This document shows positions 7,477 to 16,443 of a stretch of 64,000 nucleotides of DNA, one piece after another. The translations under genes and the position numbers were made by a program. Each line of letters begins with the position of its first letter. Position 1 is the stretch's first letter. The stretch is from Phycisphaerales bacterium (lineage in GTDB: Bacteria; Planctomycetota; Phycisphaerae; Phycisphaerales; UBA1924): assembly GCA_035627955.1 (NCBI GenBank), contig DASPKU010000001.1, forward strand, positions 1-64,000. Direction: 5' to 3'. The notes under the pieces were generated by a model. It ran no database searches. It saw only the letters and a list, made by a program, of their open reading frames with translations, and was not told the origin of the DNA.

Positions 7477-8504
7477 TGCTTGCCTCGCTTGAAGTCGGTA
7501 GAGAATGAAGCGGCAACGTCGAGGATGGTGCGTTCCAGAGGGATGCGTGGGGCGAAGCCGACGGCGGCGCGGAGGCGGGAGAGGTCGGGCCGGCGCTGGC
7601 CGAGGTCCTCGAACCCGCGGGTGTAGGCCTGAGTGTAGGGGATTTTGCGGACGCCGGAGGTGGAGCGCAGAGTGGTGATGACGGAGCTTGCAAGTTCGCC
7701 GATGGTGATGGGGGTGTCGGCGCCGACGTTGAAGACCTGGCCGTGGCAGGCGGGGTTGGCCATGAGGCGCGGCAGGACCTCGACCACATCGCGCACATCG
7801 CAGAAGCAGCGGGACTGTGTGCCGTCGCCGTAGACCTCGAGGTCGCGGCCTTCGAGCGCGGCCTGCACGAAGCGGGGCAGGACCATGCCGTACTCGCCGA
7901 CCTGGCGCGGGCCGACCGTGTTGAAGAAGCGGGTGACGACCGCGGGCAGGCCCTGCTGGGCGTGGTAGGCAAGGGCGAGGTACTCGTCGACGGCCTTGGT
8001 GCAGGCATAGGACCAGCGCGACATCGTGGTGGGGCCGTAGACAACGTCGTCTTCTTCGGAGAAGGGCGAGCGGGTGGACTTGCCGTACACCTCGCTGCTG
8101 GAGGCGATGAGCGTGGGGACGCCGCGGCCTTCGCGGGAGCGGGTAGCGGCGAAGCGGAGCAGGGCGGAGGTCTGCTCGATGTTGGTCTCGATGGAGCGGA
8201 TGGGGTCGGCGATGATGAGCTTGACGCCCACTGCGGCGGCCAGGTGATAGATCTCGTCGAAGGTCTCGCCCTTGCCGAAGGCGGCGAGGGCGTCCTTGAG
8301 GTCGGCCTCCACGAAGCGGAGGCGCTCGTGCATCGCGGGAAGGTTGCTGCGGCGGCCGGTGGAGAGGTTGTCGACGACGGTTACGTGGTCGCCGCGGGCG
8401 AGGAGGAGCTCGGTGAGGTGGGACCCGATAAAGCCCGCACCCCCGCTCACCACCACCCGGCGGTGTTCACCTGGGGTCGTGCTGGCGGGCGGGGGTGGGG
8501 TCAT
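7473..8504 (-). CDS. NAD-dependent sugar-nucleotide epimerase/dehydratase (extended SDR)
   Basis: This 343-residue extended short-chain dehydrogenase has a Rossmann glycine motif GGAGFIGSHLTELLL near residue 20, VVDNLSTGRRSNL as the next strand and loop, the catalytic YACTK (Tyr/Lys) around residue 170, SSSEVYG as the serine strand, and a late GEYGMVLPRFVQAAL segment. The closest families are UDP-glucose 4-epimerase, UDP-glucuronate decarboxylase and dTDP-glucose 4,6-dehydratase; the sequence does not decide between them. It probably supplies a UDP-sugar for the polysaccharide whose assembly genes flank it. It overlaps the WecA/TagO-type gene by ATGA and starts 33 bases after the Wzc-like stop. 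Confidence 0.88.
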   Translation of the reverse strand: MTPPPPASTTPGEHRRVVVSGGAGFIGSHLTELLLARGDHVTVVDNLSTGRRSNLPAMHERLRFVEADLKDALAAFGKGETFDEIYHLAAAVGVKLIIADPIRSIETNIEQTSALLRFAATRSREGRGVPTLIASSSEVYGKSTRSPFSEEDDVVYGPTTMSRWSYACTKAVDEYLALAYHAQQGLPAVVTRFFNTVGPRQVGEYGMVLPRFVQAALEGRDLEVYGDGTQSRCFCDVRDVVEVLPRLMANPACHGQVFNVGADTPITIGELASSVITTLRSTSGVRKIPYTQAYTRGFEDLGQRRPDLSRLRAAVGFAPRIPLERTILDVAASFSTDFKRGKQ

Positions 8505-8537
8505 GGCTGAAGATTACCAGTGGGCCGGGCGCGGTGC

Positions 8538-10757
8538 TCAGGCCTGCTGGTACTCGTGGGCGGCGCGGATGTTGCCCTTCATGTAGCCGCCGCTGGAGGA
8601 GCGGACGGCGTTGACGACGACGCCCAGGAACTCGCTGCGGCCGTCGCTGAGCTCGTTCTTGACGCGGGCGATCATGCCGCGCTTCTCGGCGAGGGCGCGG
8701 ACGACGAGGATGGAGGCGTCGCAGCGGTGGGCGAGGGCGACGCCGTCGCCGGCGACGATGGCGGGGGCGCAGTCGATGAGGATGAGGTCGTAGTCCTGGC
8801 GGGCGCGGTTGAGGACGTCCGTCATGGCGTCGGTGGCGAGGCGCTCGAAGACGCGGTGCTCCTTGCTGCCGGCGCTGAGGACGTCGAGGTTGGGCGTGGA
8901 GGTTGCCTGGATGGCGTCGGTCAGCTCTACGCTGCGGGCGAGGACGTCGGCGAGGCCCTTGCCCTCGCTGAGGCCCATGACGCGGTGCAGCGAGGGGCGG
9001 CGGAAGTTGGCGTCCACGACGAGCACGCGCTTGTCGGCGGCGGCGAAGGCGAAAGCGAGGTTGGAGACGGCGCTGGTGGCGCCGCTGCCCGGCATGCCGG
9101 CGATGACCAGGAGCGTCTTGTGGTCGGCGGCGGCGACGCGCTTGGCGACGCTGCCGCGGATCTGGCGGAAGCTCTCGGCGACGATGCCGCGGGGGCGGTC
9201 GCGGAAGGCGGTCTCGGTGGCGCCGACGCCCGAGGGGTCTTCCGACGCTTCGGGGACCCAGCCCAGGAGCTTGGTGCGCGGGATGATGGAGATGTCGGAG
9301 GGGCCCTTGACGCGCTGGTCGACGACCTCGCGCAGGACAACCAGGCCGCCGACGAGGCCGACGCAGAGGATCATGCCCGCGGGGAGCATGAGCTTCCACT
9401 TGGGGAAAGACATCTCGTTGGGGGTCTTCTCGGGCTGGAGCAGGACCACGCGGTTGAAGCTGCCCATCTGCTGGAGGCTGAGCAGATTCTGGAAGGATGC
9501 GGTGGTGTCCGCCTTACTCGCCATGATGGTGCGGATCTGGTTCTCGATGTCGTCGAGCTGGCCCTGCGCGGTGGTGAGGTCGGTGAGGCGACGCTTGTAG
9601 GCGCCGCTCTCCTGCACGAGCTTCTCCTCCTGGCTTTCGAGCTGGGCGACGCCCTTGGCGAGCTCATCGAGCTCGCCGGCGAACATCTTGGCGAGGCGCT
9701 CGCTCTTCACGCGCTCGAGGTTCTGGCGGGCGCCCTCGAGGTTGGCGTCCACCATGCGGACTTCGCGGTGGTCGGGGGAGAGGCCGCGGTTGAGCAGCAT
9801 CTGGCGGGTGGTCTCGAGCTTGGAGATCATGGACTGGACCTCGAGCACCGCGGGGTCCTTCTCGATGTTGGCGAGCAGCTCAGGGGAGAAGCCGCCGGCC
9901 TGCTGCTGCTCCTGCATCTGGGTCAGGCGCTTGCGGGCGCTCTGGAGGGAGAGCGAGACCTGCTGGAGCTCTTCCTCGGTGTTGGCCAGGAGCATGCGCG
10001 TCGCGTTGGCGGCGTCGCGGATGGCGTCAAGGCTCATGGTGGTGACGAGGCCGTCACGCTTGCGGGCGAGGTTCTTGAGCTCGATGTCGTAGCGGTCGAT
10101 CTGGTCGCGGATGGCCTTCACGCGGTCGTCGGAGAGGTCCTGCGTCTGGCTCTTGAGGACGAGGGTGTACTTCTCGCGCACGAGGCGGAGGATCTCGGTG
10201 GCGTCTTCCTTGTTGCTGTCGGAAACCGAGAGCTCGATCAGGTTGGTCTGGGGGAGGACGCGGGCGCCGACGATGTCGCGCAGCTCCTCGGTCATCTTGT
10301 CGTAGCGGGGGGCCTGCATGCCCGTGGAGCCGTCAACCTCCAGGAACTGCTTGGCCCAGCCGGAGGCCTTGTTGATCAGCTGGGGGTCCTCGGCGACCTT
10401 GGCGAGGACGATGTCGGAGGTCATCATGCGGACCTGCGTCTGCATGAAGCGGTCCATCTCCTGACCGCCGACGTACTGGGCGTTGGCGCCGCCGACGTCC
10501 TCCTGCGGGGGGAGGCAGTTGAAGATCGCGACGGGCGACCACTTGGGGGCGACGGTGCGCAGGACCAGGTGGGCGCCGACGCCCAGCACCGCGCCGGCGA
10601 CGGCGGCGCCGCCCAGCACGAGCTTGTACTTGTTGAGCAGCTTGAGCGGATCGATGCTGCCGGCCTGCGCCGCGAGGGCGGCGGGCGGCGTTGCGGTCGA
10701 GCCCATGCGCGCGGGCTGGTTCATCACGGGTGCTGCACTGGCCGGAAGCGTCGTCAT
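8538..10757 (-). CDS. Wzz/Wzc-like polysaccharide chain-length and BY-kinase-type protein with a degenerate Walker A
   Basis: The protein has 739 residues. It shows a membrane helix at about 46-66, a long periplasmic region with heptad-rich coiled coils (about 185-415), a second helix at 456-475, and a cytoplasmic P-loop domain. This is the bacterial tyrosine autokinase / Wzc layout. Walker A' (VLVVDANFRRP, ~578-588) and Walker B (LILIDCAPA, ~660) are good. Walker A reads AGMPGSGATS (~553-562), with Ala where the phosphate-binding Lys should be. The C-terminus has only two scattered tyrosines rather than a Tyr cluster. I infer a role in export or length control, with kinase activity reduced or lost. 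It sits between the TPR gene and the epimerase. Confidence 0.85.
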   Translation of the reverse strand: MTTLPASAAPVMNQPARMGSTATPPAALAAQAGSIDPLKLLNKYKLVLGGAAVAGAVLGVGAHLVLRTVAPKWSPVAIFNCLPPQEDVGGANAQYVGGQEMDRFMQTQVRMMTSDIVLAKVAEDPQLINKASGWAKQFLEVDGSTGMQAPRYDKMTEELRDIVGARVLPQTNLIELSVSDSNKEDATEILRLVREKYTLVLKSQTQDLSDDRVKAIRDQIDRYDIELKNLARKRDGLVTTMSLDAIRDAANATRMLLANTEEELQQVSLSLQSARKRLTQMQEQQQAGGFSPELLANIEKDPAVLEVQSMISKLETTRQMLLNRGLSPDHREVRMVDANLEGARQNLERVKSERLAKMFAGELDELAKGVAQLESQEEKLVQESGAYKRRLTDLTTAQGQLDDIENQIRTIMASKADTTASFQNLLSLQQMGSFNRVVLLQPEKTPNEMSFPKWKLMLPAGMILCVGLVGGLVVLREVVDQRVKGPSDISIIPRTKLLGWVPEASEDPSGVGATETAFRDRPRGIVAESFRQIRGSVAKRVAAADHKTLLVIAGMPGSGATSAVSNLAFAFAAADKRVLVVDANFRRPSLHRVMGLSEGKGLADVLARSVELTDAIQATSTPNLDVLSAGSKEHRVFERLATDAMTDVLNRARQDYDLILIDCAPAIVAGDGVALAHRCDASILVVRALAEKRGMIARVKNELSDGRSEFLGVVVNAVRSSSGGYMKGNIRAAHEYQQA

Positions 10758-10905
10758 AGGTACATTCCTCTACTGCCCATCGCGGCCGGGTGACCGCCCC
10801 CACGCGCCGCGGCCCCGCAACAGGGCGCAGCGATCACAAACTGGCGTGAGTCTGCCTCGATACTGTCGGTCCGATACTCCCCTGACTTGCGTGAAGTTCG
10901 GATTC

Positions 10906-13900
10906 TCAGGCCGAACCGATCCGTTTCCTGACCTCTTCGAGGTCGGTCTTTGATTGGGCGGGAATAGCGGATGGGTTGTTTTCCTGGATTTTGACCGCGT
11001 CGGCGATCGCCTTGCGTGCGTCATCCTTGCGGCCGAGGGCGTCGAGGATCTCGGCCTTGTGCATGAAAACAGAGACCGCCGTGAGCGGCGACATCTGCAT
11101 GCCCTCGGCGCGGGCGATGGTGGCGAGGGCCTTGTCCTTGTCACCGGTCTTGAGGTAGCACACCGCGAGCGTGTCGAGCACGTCGGCGGTGGGGTTCTTC
11201 TCGGCCACCTGCTGGGCGAGCTTGAGGGCCTCGGCGGGCTGGCTGGTGCGCTTCACCAGGGTGTAGGCAAGATTGTTCATCACCTCGAGGTCGTCGGGGA
11301 ACTCGGCGAGGCCGGCCTGCATGGCGGCGGCGGCCTCGGGGTAGCGCTCGGCGGCGTAGAGGTTGCTGCTGTAGGTGCGGTGGACCATCTGACGCAGCGG
11401 CTTGTTCTGGGAGGTGCGGAGGAGCTGCTTCATCACCTCGAAGCCCTGCTCACGCACGGCGGTGTCCTCCATCATGAGCATGCCGCGGAAGAACGAGGCC
11501 CACTCGGTGGAGCGGCCGGAGTTCATGAGGTCCTCGAGGAAGCTGCGCTGGGCGGAGCGCTCGGGGAGGATGCGGCGGAGCTCGCCGTACCACTGGAGCA
11601 TCATGCGAGGATCGTCCGAGGGGACGATCGCGAGGGCGTCGGCAGCGGAGCGGAGGGCCTGCGCCGACTTGTTCTGCAGCATGGCGATGCGGGCCTGCAC
11701 CATGAGGAGGCCGGGGTTGCTGGCAACGCGGGCCTTGAGCTGGGCGGAGTTGAGGACGCGCTCGGCGTCGGCCGCAAAGGGCTGGGGCTTGGCTGAGAGC
11801 AGCGTGTCGAGGTAGCGGAGGGCGGTGGTGTCGCTCGGGTCGATGCTGTAGGCCCGCTCCATGAAGCGGACGGCCTGCGACCAGCGGTCGCGGATGGCGA
11901 AGACCTGCGCCACCATGGTGAAGGCGCCCACGTCGCGCTGACGCTTAGTGAGGGCGCGGTCGGCGACCTCCAGGGCCTCCTGCTCGCGGCTGTTCTCGAG
12001 CATGTAGGCGATGAGGCCGCTGAGCAGCTCGTTGTCGTGCGGGTAGATGTCGAGCGCGGCCTTCAGGTCGTTGATGGCCCTCTCGGGATCGCTCAGGTCC
12101 TTGTACACCATGGCGCGGAGGCGGAGGGCCTGCCAGAGCTGCGGGTTGAGCTTCACGGCCTGCGTCAGGTCGGCCTCGGCGGCGCGGAAGAGCGGGCGGG
12201 CCTCGTCGGCCTGCTTGCCCGCGGCCGACTCCATGATCGCCTGCCCGCGGCGCATGAACACGGAAGCGTCCTGGGGGAAGCGCGCCACGGCGCGGTCGAG
12301 CAGGTCCATGCGGCCCTTGGCGTCCTTCTGCTGGTTCTTGATCTCGGCGGCGACGAGGATGGTCACTGCGTCGAGGTCAGGGGCCGTCAGCATGGGGGTG
12401 ACGATGGCCGAGGCTTCGGTGAACTTGCCGAGCTGGAGGTAGCACTCCGCGAGGCGCTTTTCGTAGATGCGGTTGGGTGTGTCGGCCTTGGCCGCGAGGA
12501 TCTGGCGGCAGGCCTCGGCGGCGCGGTCGAGCTTGTTGAGGGCCATGCACGAATCGGCGATGGCGCGGTCGATGTTGGCGGTGGCCTTGTCCTGGAAGGG
12601 GCGGGCGCGGTCGAGGATCGCGAGGCCGCCCTCGACGTCCTGGCGCTGCATGAGGAACTGGGCGTAGGCGACGAACGAGTCGGCGTTGAGCTTGCCCGCG
12701 GCCTCCTGCTGCTTGATGTAGTTCTCGAAGACCTCACGGGCCCTGGCGGCGTTGCGGTCGGCCCAGTGCCACGCGGCGTCCAGGCCGACCACGTCAAGCC
12801 CGGGCGCGCGCTGCATGAGGTCGTCGATGATGGGCCGGGCCTTGGTGCGGTCGCTGTCCATGTGGATGGACGCGAGGGCGATGGCGTTGTCGCGGTCCTC
12901 GGGGGAGACCTGGTAGAGCTGCGTGCGGCGCTGGAGGGCCTTGGCGCGGTCGCCGCCGGGCACGGTGGCCTCGAGGATGAGCCACATGTGCACGAAGTCG
13001 CCGTCACCGCTGGCGAACTGCTCGTAGTTGCGGGCGCTGGTGAGGGCGTCGTCGAGCTGTCCCGAGCGCATCTGGGCGCTCACGAGGTCCTTGATCGCGC
13101 CGACGTCATCGGGGCGGAGGGCAAGGGCCTGGCGGAAGGAGGCGATGGCATCGGTGACACGCCCCGCCTTCAGCTGAAGGTGGCCGAGGAGGCGCCAGGT
13201 CTCGGGCTGCACGCCGCCTCGTCCTGTGGCCTGCTGCAGGACGGTGACGGCGGTTTCGGCGTTGCCCTTGGCGGATTCGAGGCGTGCGCGGAAGGTGGCC
13301 CCGTCGATCGCGTCTACGTTCTCGCGCTGGCCGCGGGCGGCGAGCTCCTCGGCGCGTGTCCAGTCCTTGTCCTCGACGGCGCTGATGAAGTCGATCTCGA
13401 CCACGCGCTTGTCGTTGGGGGCTGTCTGCTTGGCCTTGTCGAGCGCGGCGCGGGCGTCGGCCTTCTTGTTGAACTCGGTGTAGATGTTGTACTCGTTCAG
13501 GAGGCGCTCGACCTCGTCATTGGCGGTGGCCATCCTGTTGAGCTCGAGGCGCTGCTTGAGCGGGTCGTTCTCGGCGAGGCTGACCTCGAAGTACCGCAGT
13601 TCGGCGTGGCCCGGGTTGGCTTCAAGGCCCTTGCGGATGGCGTCGAGTGCGCCGGCCTTGTTGTTGTTGCGGATCTCCGCCATGGCCAGCGTGCGGTACA
13701 GACGCGGGTCGGTGGACTTGAGGCGGTCCATGTCAGCTCGTACCTTCGCGACGACCTTGGCCGGGCCGGTGGGATCGTTTGAGAGCTCCCTGGTCATCTT
13801 GTCGACTTCGAGGACGACCTGGAGGATGGGGTCGGAAACCTGCTCACCCTTCACGTGGCCGCGGAGGACCTCGAGCTGCTGCTTGATCGCCTGGTTGTTG

Positions 13901-15525
13901 GGCTGGGTGCTCTGGACCCACGTGAGCAGCTGCTCGGCGCGGGCGTAGTTGCGGAGCATCATCTCCACCTCGGCGAGGCGGGCCACGGCGAGGATGTTGT
14001 TGGGCTGAGCGCGGACGACGTTCTCGAGCTGGGTCTTAGCGGCGCCGGGCTCGTTGCGCATGACCGAGACCTCTGCCGCGAGCATCATGGCATCGATCAT
14101 CGAGCCGCGGGTGTCGCGGTTGAACTGCGTGAGCAGGCGGTCCGCCTTCGTCAGGTCGCCCTCCATGATGGCGAGCTGGGCGTCGGTGAGCATGGCGCCA
14201 GGCGTCGAGGCGTCTACCTGCGCGACGAGCTCATCGCGGAGCTTGCGCATGCGGGCGATGGACTTGTCGCGATCAGCGGCTTCGGTGATGCCGCGGTAGA
14301 CCTGGAAGATCGCCTGGCCCTGGCGGACGCGGGCGTCGGCCTTCTTTGAGAAGAGCAGCTGGCCCTCCACCGAGAGCGGGGGCACGGGCATGTCGATGAC
14401 TTTCTGCAGGATCCCGATCGCGTCCTCGTGCTCCTTGCGGGTAGAGGCGAAGTCGGCCAGAAGCATGTGCAGGTCGGCGTCGGCGGGGCGGGCCTGCAAT
14501 GCGGCGCGGACGATGCCCTCGGTGCGGGAGAAGCCCGCGGCGGCGTCGATCGAGCCCTCGAGCTCGCGGAGCATCTGGATGCCGCGGAGTGGGAGCGTCG
14601 TGGCCTGGGCCCTGGCGAGCTCCGCGGCGGCCTCGATCCTGGGCTTCATGGCGGCGACGAGCTGGCGGTTGAGCTCCCGGACTTCGTCGGCGCTGGGCTT
14701 GTCGGTGCGCTGGGCGAGCTCGCGCATGCGGCGGTCGAGCTCCTGGCGGGTCTGCACGATAGTGGCGAGGGCGTTGCCGGGGTTCTTCGCGAGGAAGTCG
14801 GTGATGACTTTCTCGGCGCTCGCCATGTGCTTGTTGGCTTCATCGAGGTTGTTGGCGGTCGCGGCCTTGTTGGCGGCGAGGCCGTGCCAGACCGCGAGCC
14901 ACTGGGCGGAATCCTGATCACCGGGCGCTGCGGCGAGCGCTGCCTCGAGGTCGGCCTTGGCGCCCTCGACGAGCTCCTTGGGAGCATCGGGGGTGTTAAG
15001 GGCGATTCGGAGTCGGGCCATGCCGCGGTAGCGACGGAGGGATTCGGACTCGGCGGAGGGGGCCGGGTACTTGGAGAGGATGAGGTCCGCGTCGGCGATG
15101 ACGTCCTCGTAGCCCTCCTTGTAGAAGGGCATGGACTCGAGCATGTCCTGGCGGAGCTCGAAGTACTCGCGCTTGTCGGCGATCTGGTCGCTCACCAGGG
15201 CGAGCTGGCGGACGGAGAGGGCGAGCTCCTTGTGGAAGGCGTCGGAGTAGGAGCGCTGGGACTCGCGGTTGGTCTGCTTGAGGGCCGTGATCCACTTGCG
15301 GAGGAACTCGGTGTTGGTCTTCTCTTTGTTGACGGCCTTGGCGTAGGTGTCCGCGGCCTCCTTGTACTGCTTGGCGGCCATCTTCTGGTCGCCCATGCGG
15401 GCCAGGTCGGCGCCGGAGTTCTGAAGGAGGACGTAGGCGGTGTAGGACAGCCCGCCGATGACGACGGCGGCGCCGGCGGTGAGGCCAACCACGAACTTCG
15501 TATTCACGTTCCCGGCCATGGACAA
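10906..15525 (-). CDS. Very large membrane-anchored TPR protein of an exosortase/EPS locus
   Basis: The protein has 1539 residues. One N-terminal signal anchor (about 10-32: FVVGLTAGAAVVIGGLSYTA) is followed almost wholly by helical tetratricopeptide repeats. Clear ones include TWRLLGHLQLKAGRVTDAIA and RLRAMVYKDLSDPERAINDL. TPR arrays scaffold protein-protein contacts, and most of the chain should lie outside the cytoplasm. Large TPR proteins (PrsT-type) are regular members of PEP-CTERM/exosortase loci, and here EpsI-like and exosortase genes lie directly upstream on the same strand. It is longer than the usual ~900 residues and has a transmembrane anchor rather than a lipobox. About 150 bases without a gene separate it from the Wzc-like gene. 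Confidence 0.85.
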   Translation of the reverse strand: MSMAGNVNTKFVVGLTAGAAVVIGGLSYTAYVLLQNSGADLARMGDQKMAAKQYKEAADTYAKAVNKEKTNTEFLRKWITALKQTNRESQRSYSDAFHKELALSVRQLALVSDQIADKREYFELRQDMLESMPFYKEGYEDVIADADLILSKYPAPSAESESLRRYRGMARLRIALNTPDAPKELVEGAKADLEAALAAAPGDQDSAQWLAVWHGLAANKAATANNLDEANKHMASAEKVITDFLAKNPGNALATIVQTRQELDRRMRELAQRTDKPSADEVRELNRQLVAAMKPRIEAAAELARAQATTLPLRGIQMLRELEGSIDAAAGFSRTEGIVRAALQARPADADLHMLLADFASTRKEHEDAIGILQKVIDMPVPPLSVEGQLLFSKKADARVRQGQAIFQVYRGITEAADRDKSIARMRKLRDELVAQVDASTPGAMLTDAQLAIMEGDLTKADRLLTQFNRDTRGSMIDAMMLAAEVSVMRNEPGAAKTQLENVVRAQPNNILAVARLAEVEMMLRNYARAEQLLTWVQSTQPNNQAIKQQLEVLRGHVKGEQVSDPILQVVLEVDKMTRELSNDPTGPAKVVAKVRADMDRLKSTDPRLYRTLAMAEIRNNNKAGALDAIRKGLEANPGHAELRYFEVSLAENDPLKQRLELNRMATANDEVERLLNEYNIYTEFNKKADARAALDKAKQTAPNDKRVVEIDFISAVEDKDWTRAEELAARGQRENVDAIDGATFRARLESAKGNAETAVTVLQQATGRGGVQPETWRLLGHLQLKAGRVTDAIASFRQALALRPDDVGAIKDLVSAQMRSGQLDDALTSARNYEQFASGDGDFVHMWLILEATVPGGDRAKALQRRTQLYQVSPEDRDNAIALASIHMDSDRTKARPIIDDLMQRAPGLDVVGLDAAWHWADRNAARAREVFENYIKQQEAAGKLNADSFVAYAQFLMQRQDVEGGLAILDRARPFQDKATANIDRAIADSCMALNKLDRAAEACRQILAAKADTPNRIYEKRLAECYLQLGKFTEASAIVTPMLTAPDLDAVTILVAAEIKNQQKDAKGRMDLLDRAVARFPQDASVFMRRGQAIMESAAGKQADEARPLFRAAEADLTQAVKLNPQLWQALRLRAMVYKDLSDPERAINDLKAALDIYPHDNELLSGLIAYMLENSREQEALEVADRALTKRQRDVGAFTMVAQVFAIRDRWSQAVRFMERAYSIDPSDTTALRYLDTLLSAKPQPFAADAERVLNSAQLKARVASNPGLLMVQARIAMLQNKSAQALRSAADALAIVPSDDPRMMLQWYGELRRILPERSAQRSFLEDLMNSGRSTEWASFFRGMLMMEDTAVREQGFEVMKQLLRTSQNKPLRQMVHRTYSSNLYAAERYPEAAAAMQAGLAEFPDDLEVMNNLAYTLVKRTSQPAEALKLAQQVAEKNPTADVLDTLAVCYLKTGDKDKALATIARAEGMQMSPLTAVSVFMHKAEILDALGRKDDARKAIADAVKIQENNPSAIPAQSKTDLEEVRKRIGSA

Positions 15526-15570
15526 TGCTCCTGCCGGCGCGTCAGGTGCGCCGGTTCTCGAATCTCGCGC

Positions 15571-16443
15571 TCAGGCGTTGCCGCCGGGCGGTGTGCTTCC
15601 GTCGGTATCGGTGGGGGGTGGGTAGCGTCCGGCTTCGACCTCGACCCAATCGGGGGTGCAGCGCATGAGGTCGCCGAAGAGCTCGTCGAGCAGCTGGGCC
15701 GAAAGCGCGGCCAGCTCCTCCTGAGAGGTGACGTCGGGCGTGGTGACCTGCACCTTCATGTAGAACGCGTAGGTGGCGGAGAGGTTGAAGGCGAGCAGGC
15801 GGACGTCCTCGGCGCGGGCGACGCACCCGCCGTTGGCCACGAAGAAGTACCCCGCGTAGAGGTCCTTCCCGTGGTCGATGAACTTCATCGTGTGGATCTT
15901 GATGGTGTCAGGGTCGCGAGGCATGCGGACGTACACGCCGTCGCTGCTGCGGACTTTTGTGATGCGGCCCTTGAGCTGCTCGGGCACGTCGCGGTCGGGC
16001 ATGAAGCGGGTGCGGTCGAGGGGCAGGGGGAGGTCCTGCGTGAGCGTGCCCAGCTGCATGCCGCCGGCGACGAAGCAGCGGTCGGCGACGTGGGGCACGG
16101 TGTCGATCATGCCGGTGTAGTACGCCGCGTGGAGGCTGATGCTGCGGGGCTTCTTGCCCTGGGCGGGAAACTTCTCGAGGTAGACGCGGGTGATGTAGTT
16201 CTTGGTGCCGAGGGTGGCCTCGACCTCGGCGGTCTCGCGGTGGTCGCCGGTGGTGCACACCCAGGAGCTGGTCTCAAAGGGGACGGAGGTGAGCAGGCGG
16301 CCGCCCTCGGGGTGGATGGGCAGCTTCTTGATGGAGATCTTGAAGTGGTCGATGGCGAGAGGCATCGCGATGGCGGCGATGGTGAGCAGGCCGAGCGCGA
16401 CCACGAAGGGGACGGTAAAGAAGCGGCGGATGGGCTCAGGCAC
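15571..16443 (-). CDS. EpsI-like exosortase-associated protein
   Basis: This 290-residue protein has one N-terminal membrane helix (about 8-30) and an extracytoplasmic domain. The stretch LHAAYYTGMIDTVPHVADRC matches the conserved core of the EpsI / DUF3485 family, whose members are either fused to exosortases or encoded beside them. Two further Cys (WVCTTGD and NGGCVA) may matter for an oxidised extracytoplasmic fold. The biochemical role of the family is not known; it is thought to assist exosortase processing or EPS export. The start overlaps the exosortase stop by 8 bp. The tail is Pro/Gly/Thr-rich. Confidence 0.82.
   Translation of the reverse strand: MPEPIRRFFTVPFVVALGLLTIAAIAMPLAIDHFKISIKKLPIHPEGGRLLTSVPFETSSWVCTTGDHRETAEVEATLGTKNYITRVYLEKFPAQGKKPRSISLHAAYYTGMIDTVPHVADRCFVAGGMQLGTLTQDLPLPLDRTRFMPDRDVPEQLKGRITKVRSSDGVYVRMPRDPDTIKIHTMKFIDHGKDLYAGYFFVANGGCVARAEDVRLLAFNLSATYAFYMKVQVTTPDVTSQEELAALSAQLLDELFGDLMRCTPDWVEVEAGRYPPPTDTDGSTPPGGNA

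Noticed and set aside
5704-7626. 640-codon plus-strand open frame opposite the WecA/TagO-type gene
   Set aside because: Repetitive Asp/Glu/Gly/Val composition typical of antisense in GC-rich DNA.
8520-10793. Long plus-strand open frame (757 codons) opposite the Wzc-like gene
   Set aside because: Antisense shadow; the minus-strand protein has Walker motifs and membrane helices.
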